From contig JABANN010000477.1 in the NCBI GenBank assembly GCA_013115125.1, positions 1 through 26,580 of the forward strand: a DNA stretch of 26,580 nucleotides, written 5' to 3'. The notes under the pieces were generated by a model. It ran no database searches, was not told where the DNA came from, and saw only the letters and a program-made list of their open reading frames with translations. The position numbers and the translations under genes are program-made. Position 1 is the first letter of the stretch. Every line of letters begins with the position of its first letter. Origin of the DNA: Perkinsus olseni. Its lineage: Eukaryota; Perkinsozoa; Perkinsida. Positions 20,351 to 26,580 of this stretch are shown here, piece after piece.

Positions 20351-21063
20351 AGCGTTCGTCTCAAGATTGAGCACTTGTGTTGTTAGTGTTATAAAGGAGG
20401 GGTCAATTCGAATTCTCAGAGTATCCTTCTTACGGGTGAGGGGCATTCTGGGTGCACAGAGGAACTCCTGTGCAGCGGAAAGCCGGGACCGATAACAACT
20501 TCGACCAGAATCAGGCAATTTTCGGTGGATAGATTTTTGCATAGCGGTATGCAGAAAAGGTTACGGCTCAGAAGCTGCGCTCGTTTCTTTTCGGGTTCTT
20601 GCCCGTGAAAACAAGCGACGAATCGCTTTTCCGTGCGATACTGTGCATCTTGGTGTGAGGATGTATGCTGAAAATACTCAGCACTCTGCAGCAGCAGATT
20701 TTGAGATTCTTTTTCTTCGAGAGTTCGGGCTCCTCGCGAGTATGTCGATTGATCCCCCTGTCCCAACGCTCCCGTGTACGCCCGTCTCATCGGGAATCAC
20801 ATAGTTGTGTTTTCATTAAAGCTATCAGACTGTGGGAGAGAGTCCTTATCCGAGCGAGAGCGTGACCGTTGTTGGCGTTCTCACAGATGGTATCTTCTTC
20901 GCAGTGCGGCAACTGAGAAGAAAGATCTTTCCGGTCCGCACTTGGGTCGTCCAAACGCTCAGGAGCCGGCACTGGACGAGACTATGTTTCCGTCGCGGAA
21001 TATTGTTTTCGAGCGACTGCAGCCGAAGAAGGGCGTAGAGTTTTTATATACATTACTCATGAC
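20351..21063. other. Intergenic region before the tandem gene pair
   Basis: About 710 bp. A plus-strand frame at 20774-21067 (97 codons, with LSERERDRC and DETMFPSRNIVFERLQPKKG) looks moderately protein-like and ends four bases inside the next gene's ATG (ATGACATGA). It might be a last exon or a 5' coding exon, but no partner exon was found. GTATCTT occurs at 20890-20896. No RNA gene is visible. Confidence 0.4.
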
Positions 21064-23309
21064 ATGAACAATTCCCTGCTAGCTAACCGACTCAGCCCCT
21101 CGGCGGCGAGAGCGGCTTCTTACGCCCTGCGTGACCGAATGAGGAGATGCCGAGACATAAGGCAGTTGCACAGGATAGTGAAGGGAGCGATGATGGTGCT
21201 GCGGAGGTGGGGACTGCTAAGGGGAATGGGATTGTATCGTAGGTCACCGGTGAGGAATCTTTGGTTGACGCGTGCTCAAGATGGAGCTCGAGGAATATCC
21301 TTGATTACGTCGCGAGGTTGAGCTGGCTCGTTGCGGAAAACAAGATACCTTTTAGCGGAGAGGATGAACGGATAGCAAGTACTCCTAGAATCTCACGGCC
21401 GTTCGGAATGGTGTGGTATTCAGGCGCGTTAATATCGTCAGTTCCCCTGGACCTGCTTTCTCCTTCCCAATTGACTTCCTATCTCTCTTCAACAGCCCGC
21501 CTTCACTCAACAAACGTCGGGCTGTCTATAAAGCTGCCCCCAGTAGCCTTGGTGTTGTCAGCAGCAGTGAGAATCAGTTCGGCGAGGGTCGTCCCGGAGC
21601 TCCTTGCGGCCGCGGTCAAGTGCGGGATGGTGATCAGTGATGAGGATAGTGCGGGGGTCCTAGGCCATATTAACGATCTGGTCCGCCGAGAGAATCTTGA
21701 CGCACTGGAGTCAGCCCGGACGCTTGCTACGTTGCTGTGGTGTACGGCTCGGGTTTGCGGAGGGGAGGTGGTTTCTGGCAGCCCGAAAGTCGCTGATATT
21801 CTGGGATGGTCTACGGAACTTCTCGAGGCCTGGGCGTATCTTTCGACCACTTCGAGCTCTCGCATGAAGGTCGAGGATGCGTCTATGATACTATGGTCCT
21901 ATGCTACAGTGTGTGGGGAGGGAGAGGGTCCCTGGGGGGAGCGGGTGATAAGGGCGATCGATTCTCTCCTCGAGAATGCACCAGCCCGTTTTGAAGTGGC
22001 TGATGCGTGCCTCATCATGTGGGCAGTCTCGAAGCTGTCTCGTGATGCTGCGGTGGTGGGGCGTATCTTAGCTTCATGCGAGGACATTATAAAAAGGTTC
22101 CTTGATCAAGGGTCGTATCTTTCACCTGCGTGTATGACCATGGTGACCTCAGCCGCCGCCAGACTTCAACGGAAGCCAATAGTCTGGCCACCTCCAGTCC
22201 AGGTCATGCTGAAGATGTCTTCGACGCAGCTGGCGAGTATCTTCCGCACAGCAGAGAAAATAGGCTGGCACGAGCAATTTCAAGCTGCGGTGGTGGAGGT
22301 CGCCATCCGCTATTCCTCGTACGTGGACTTGATATCATCGCTGAGTCGGGTGCCGCCCGCCCGGGATGCTCTCACCATCGTACTGAAGGGTCTTCCTGAA
22401 AGAATTCAGAAAGTCTCGGGTGAGGATTTTGTGAGGTTATTGACCGCCCTAGAATCTAGCGGTCATGCCCGATCGCAAATCTCTAGCCTGCTTCGGACGG
22501 CCGAAGCCCTCCAGCCGGGCCAGTTGAGTATAAATAGCATCATTAACGCTCTCGATGTGGCAGCAAGATTGGGAGGCTCCCTTCCCCTGCCTCACCTGCT
22601 GGAGTGGGTCTACTCCGAGTCAGCCCAGCTCGCAACGCTGCCGTTATCGCAGCGTATTGTGATCGTAAGAGCAGTGGGCGCCATGGGCCCTTCCAAAGGT
22701 CTTATGGCTGTCGACGATTTCACCAGCGATCCCTCGGACGAACCGGTTTTGATATCAGCGTTGTGCGTAGGGTTTGGCTACCTCGCTCGACCCCCGCCAG
22801 ACCTGATCGAAGTCGCTCATCGGGCAGCTTTGGTGGCCCCCCGGCTGAGTGGAGTTGGTCTTGCTATGATGACCAAGGTCTTCGCCAAGCACCGTGTAGT
22901 TATCCCTGGCCTCCTCGCCGCCCTACTCGAAGCGGCCCCGGTCGCTGAGGGGTACGACGACCCCGCTAGGTGCCTGATGGTCGTCTATCTCCAGCGCCTT
23001 GATTGCCTTCAACAGAATAAAGTGGGGGAGTCCCTTCTGAAGGGCATAGAGGGCTTCCACTCCGTCGGGTTAGAGGAGCTCGTTCTGTTGGTCTGTGCTG
23101 TTGACGGCAACTTCGGTGATGATCTCGAGGTGGTCCAAAGGGCGAGGGCAGCGATGGAGAGTGCCGTAACGGAGGTCTGCGGGTGCATCCGCAGTGGGGA
23201 CTGCCGTACCCTGGCTTCAAAGCATGGGGTGAAGCGCTTGGACGGGCAGGTCATTGGGAAAGTTTTGACGCAGCTGGTGCGGTTGGTCGAACCCTATTCT
23301 GGTGGCTGA
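21064..23309 (+). CDS. Helical-repeat protein (OPR/FASTK/RAP-like), tandem paralogue 1, no deaminase domain
   Basis: Two exons, 21064-21195 and 21243-23309, with a 47-nt phase-0 intron (GTGCTG...CGTAG). They give 732 residues. The N terminus is basic, Ser/Ala/Arg-rich and nearly free of acidic residues (MNNSLLANRLSPSAARAAS), as in a mitochondrial or plastid presequence. The rest is alpha-helical, with repeated segments of the form L-x-x-L-W-x-x-A-R/K-x: LATLLWCTARV, ASMILWSYATV, CLIMWAVSKL, TMVTSAAARL, LASIFRTAEKIGW, MMTKVFAKHRV. This periodic Trp/Ala pattern is typical of OPR, FASTK and RAP-type proteins that bind organellar RNA. It is not specific enough to name one family. The protein aligns along its whole length with the next gene. 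Four exonic GTATCTT copies lie between 21836 and 22243. RNA binding is inferred. Confidence 0.8.
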
Positions 23310-23553
23310 GGGTAGGGCAGTACCCTCCTGGAGATTGACGGGGCTGAGGGCCTTCCGACCGATCGAATGGAGCCTGTCGTGTTTCTGCTTGTTTCTGGTC
23401 AGCAGTGTCGAGTTGGTGTTTATCAGCGGACGGCCTCCCCAGCAGGGCCCTTCGACGAGGGTATTAAATTCATGTGCTTCGCGACCTCTGGTTAGTGTCA
23501 TTAACTCACTTTCATCGGCCAAGTTTGACTGTCGTTCTACTGACTACCACACC
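23310..23553. other. Spacer between the tandem paralogues
   Basis: 244 bp between the stop of paralogue 1 and the ATG of paralogue 2. An open frame runs through it into the next gene's first exon, but paralogy places the start at ATG 23554. There is no trace of a deaminase-like segment after the first stop. Confidence 0.5.
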
Positions 23554-26161
23554 ATGCCCTACTCGTCTCTATCATCGCTCATATCAAGACGTAGCCCCTA
23601 CAAAGCCAAGCAAGCGTCCTATGCTCTCAGTGACAGAATCAAGAAGGCCACGACGGTTGACCAGCTGGTTCGGATACTCCGGACCCTCAGGGTGAGTCTC
23701 GACCTCCCTGCCTTGCTGTCACAGGTCTTCGTCGCAGGCAAGCGCCATCGAGAGTGACAGCCTCATGGCCGATCTCATGACAACTCAGAATCGACTGGAC
23801 TGGTTGACTAGGGCTGCTTTCTTTGGTGGCTGGAGATACGGCTATGATAGGATACCGGAGGAAATTCGGAGTATCTTGAAATCTGTTTTTAACCGTCTTC
23901 AACCTCGCTGATATCAGGTCAGATCTTCAAGCCTCTGGAGCCGGACGACTTGGCCCCAGTCCAACTACGGCAGTACCTAGCGGCTGTCGTTAAGCTCGTT
24001 GTCTCCTCTTCCGTTCCGCTGCCCTCGGCGACGGCCGTCCACGCAGCCGCGGCGGAGGGCAGCCTGACTGAGGTCGCTCAGCTGTTGAAAGCTTGTGTGA
24101 GGGCGGGCGTTGACGCTGGACTGATACTACAAGAAGCTTATAGGCGTATCTTGGAGCTGAGCATGCTTGGTACAGAGTAGGTCAACCACACCGTGCCTAG
24201 CGAAGAATTCTGTGATGGTCAGGTCCTTGCGTTCCCTCGGTTCAACAGCCTGGGCGGCGGCGCAGATGGAAGTACACCACCCAAAGCATCCCACCCCTGC
24301 GCTGGTCTTGCCACACATCGCCGGGCTCCTCACCTGCAGGCTCTCCGACCCTGCCCTCAAGCTCAGCCTCCCGGTGGCCTCTGAGATCCTCTGGTCCTTT
24401 GCCACTTCTCCTTCCGTCCCCCCTTCCCTCGGTCGGCAAGTCGCCCAGGCCGCGCAGGCCTCGATTCTGAAAGATTTCTCGGGTGACGGCAGCCCTCGGG
24501 AGCTTGCTACGATTATGTGGTCCCTCGCCAGACTTGATGCTGTGGGGGAGCTGTTTTCCCTGTGTGAGTCTACTTTATCGGAGATGCCCGTTGAGAGCTT
24601 CTCGCCTGCAGTCATCACTATGGCGTGTTCGGCTTTGGGAAGAGCCCGGCGTGTCCCTCCCCCTCCTGCCCTTTGGCCGCCTCACTGTGCTGACTTGACC
24701 GCCACCCAGCTGGCGACGGTCGTCAGAGCATCTGCTGTATTGGGCTGGTCAGATTCCATCCAAACTGCGGTGAGGACTGCGTTGTCCGACCTCCCGCTTT
24801 ACGAGGCTCTTCCACTGCTCCTGGCCCTTAGCGCCGCACCAGCTGCTCGGGATCTGCTTGTCGTCGCCCTCGATGAGTCCTTGCCGGACAGTCTGGACGC
24901 GTGGCCGCCGTCAGCTGCCGTTGATCTCGTGACTATCCTCAGTCGGTCCCCAAACCATCGGGTGAGGATGTTCGAGGCGTGCGAGCTGGTCAGACTCAGT
25001 AAGCTTTCCGCTCACGAGTGTTGTTCTCTTCTCGCTGCTCTGGCGAGCTCAGGCGTCTACGATGGTCGGGTGGTGGAGGGGGTGCTGAGACAGGTCGAGG
25101 GTCGCCTCCATAAGGACCTGTCCTCATCACACAAAGCGGCTCTGATGAAGGCCTACGCGACGCTACTGCCATCCGCTATCGGTGACATATGGGAGCGCAT
25201 CGCCAGCTCAAGTGACTTAGCCGATTCAAGGCTGGTGGCTACGGCCTGCTGGGCCCTTGGGAATCGGTCCCTGCCAACAGCACATCACCTGAGGACCCTT
25301 TCGCCGTGCGCGTGCCGGGCTATGAAGGACCTTGATGGTGTTGAAGTTGCCAACGTTGCGAGAGCATTCGCCAAGCATAGAGTGAGAGATAAGGGGTTGA
25401 TGGAAGCCATCGTGGAGGCCGTGCGAGGATGCCCTCCTCGGATGGACGATCGGGCGCGTTGCTCGATATTGTGGTCGTTGCGAAGACTCGGTGGGCTCAC
25501 GGAAGATACGCTGACCTTTTTGTTGAACACCATGGGCGACCTAAGATACCTAGCTGCGCAGGAACTGGTTGCCCTGGCGAATGCCACGCATTCGATGTCC
25601 GCGGTGTGTCCAAAATACGATGATATACGAACAAGGATGGAGGAGCTTCTTGATGAATTAGCAATAGCTGTGAAATCGGGGGACATATCCAAGGTTGAAG
25701 CTTGCAAGATATGCAATGTCGGCCCGGCGTTCGTTGGCGAGCTGTTGCGAAGGTTGAAGATTTCCTATGAGATAACCGCCTTGCATGAGACCCCTGAGCA
25801 GCACATCGGAGTCGCTGACACTCAAGTGACTTTGACTTTCTCTGATCAATTCAGCCAAACCACGGTGTTGTCCTTTCCGAGCGGCTCTGATTGCAGCAGA
25901 CCCACCGCGTACGAGGACGAAGTTGACTCGCCGTCGAAGGGTTTCGGTGGTCACGACAGATCTCATCACGGCGAGTTGAAGGCCCTCCGGCATTTGGTTG
26001 GCGTCATTGGTGGTGAGAACTTCTCACAGCTTACTGGTGATGTTGTTATAGACATCAATAGCCAACATCCATGCGTTTCATGTATCGCTGGTATATGGCG
26101 GACGAGCAATGTGCTCTGTCCGAATGTGACGATTACAGTCAAGTTTCCGCTAATTGACTAG
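23554..26161 (+). CDS. Helical-repeat protein fused to a C-terminal cytidine-deaminase-like domain, tandem paralogue 2
   Basis: Four exons, 23554-23691, 23738-23870, 23918-24145 and 24201-26161, phase-consistent and GT-AG, give 819 residues. The basic N terminus MPYSSLSSLISRRSPYKAKQ and the first intron match paralogue 1; introns 2 and 3 are absent there and both begin GTATCTT. Repeats include VASEILWSFATS, LATIMWSLARL, LATVVRASAVLGW, VARAFAKHRV and CSILWSLRRLGGL. After about residue 700 comes an extension lacking in paralogue 1. It carries His756-Gly-Glu758 (HGELKALRHLVG), a strand GDVVIDINSQ, Pro790-Cys791-Val-Ser-Cys794, then CPNVTITVKF. HxE plus PCxxC is the zinc and proton-shuttle signature of the cytidine deaminase superfamily; the spacing and the PNV-strand ending resemble deaminases known from bacterial toxins. 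Predicted role: C-to-U editing of organellar RNA. Domain call likely, role inferred. Confidence 0.8.
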
Positions 26162-26580
26162 TTTCGGATCAAAAACGATAGAGTTGCGTTACTAGTATCT
26201 TCTTTGTGGCGACTCGCCACTGGCGAGCACTGGCAAAATAACGAAGGGTTGAAAAACTAACCCAGCGGCTAGCGAAAATGGCATGAGCCAACACGCAGAT
26301 AATGCTTCAGCCTCTAGTTAGTTAGCGGAGAGAATCGCAGCGATAGTAAAAACACGCAGGACGAGAGTGTGTGCGTGCGCAAGCATTGTGACATCATGAG
26401 ACCGCACAGCGAAGAAACGCCGTCGCTGTTCACGCGTTCCAAGACGCGGTACTGCAAGATGAGTGGCGAATTACGCAGCACTGCGGCGCTCATCCTGTCA
26501 GATTTTCTTAAAGCATCGTTGCACACGATCGCACATTCACCCGCCGTCGATGTCCCTGAAGCTGCTGTCCCATGCACAGC
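26162..26580. other. Downstream region to the window edge, with overlapping short palindromes
   Basis: No supported gene. GTGGCGA-C-TCGCCAC (26206-26220) and CTCGCCA-C-TGGCGAG (26213-26227) are perfect 15-bp palindromes with one-base centres that overlap by eight bases. GTATCTT occurs at 26195-26201, 34 bases after the deaminase-gene stop. The minus-strand frame 26314-26577 shows no motif. Confidence 0.5.

Noticed and set aside
19847-20542. 231-codon minus-strand open frame
   Set aside because: It is antisense to RRM-gene exons that are consistent in phase and carries no recognisable domain.
26314-26577. 87-codon minus-strand frame at the right edge
   Set aside because: No motif and mixed composition; there is no evidence beyond an open frame.

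Overview
The window looks like nuclear DNA of a protist with intron-rich genes, most likely an alveolate of the Perkinsus type. That placement is inference. It rests on roughly balanced base composition, close gene packing, many short GT-AG introns (about 33-55 nt alongside a few of 400-750 nt), and a short secreted-protein gene. No organism-specific marker such as a spliced-leader gene was recognised.

Layout. Positions 1-8 kb are poor in recognisable genes. They hold a tyrosine recombinase of a mobile element cut by the left edge (3-962), a secreted-protein gene with an in-frame TAG (1674-2510), an 18+9 bp minisatellite (4046-4282), unresolved coding-like segments on both strands (4.7-6.0 kb), and a cluster of perfect palindromes with one-base centres (6064-6350). 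From 7 kb on, real genes follow closely. There is a kinesin with an FHA domain on the minus strand (12394 to about 7022) and the ribosome-biogenesis factor MAK16, also minus (15115-12883). On the plus strand come a divergent VIT/CCC1-family membrane protein (15852 to about 18.2 kb), a 248-residue RRM/RS protein (18565-20350), and two tandem paralogues with helical repeats (21064-23309 and 23554-26161).

For MAK16, the RRM gene and the two tandem genes I could set a complete exon chain whose phases agree at every junction. The kinesin is resolved over its motor domain and in patches after it. The VIT gene is resolved except at its 3' end.

Two points stand out. First, the second tandem gene ends in a cytidine-deaminase-like domain (HGE, then PCVSC about 34 residues later). 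Its repeats resemble organellar RNA-binding helical repeats (OPR/FASTK/RAP style), and its N terminus is basic like an organelle presequence. This is the architecture expected of an RNA-editing factor, a convergent counterpart of plant PPR-DYW proteins. Its neighbour has the same repeats but no deaminase. Second, the 7-mer GTATCTT or its complement occurs 35 times (about 3 expected), 34 of them right of 8.4 kb. It occurs in exons in all three reading phases, in introns, and exactly at some splice sites, and an extended 20-base form is dispersed. This looks like a nucleic-acid-level signal that no annotated feature explains.
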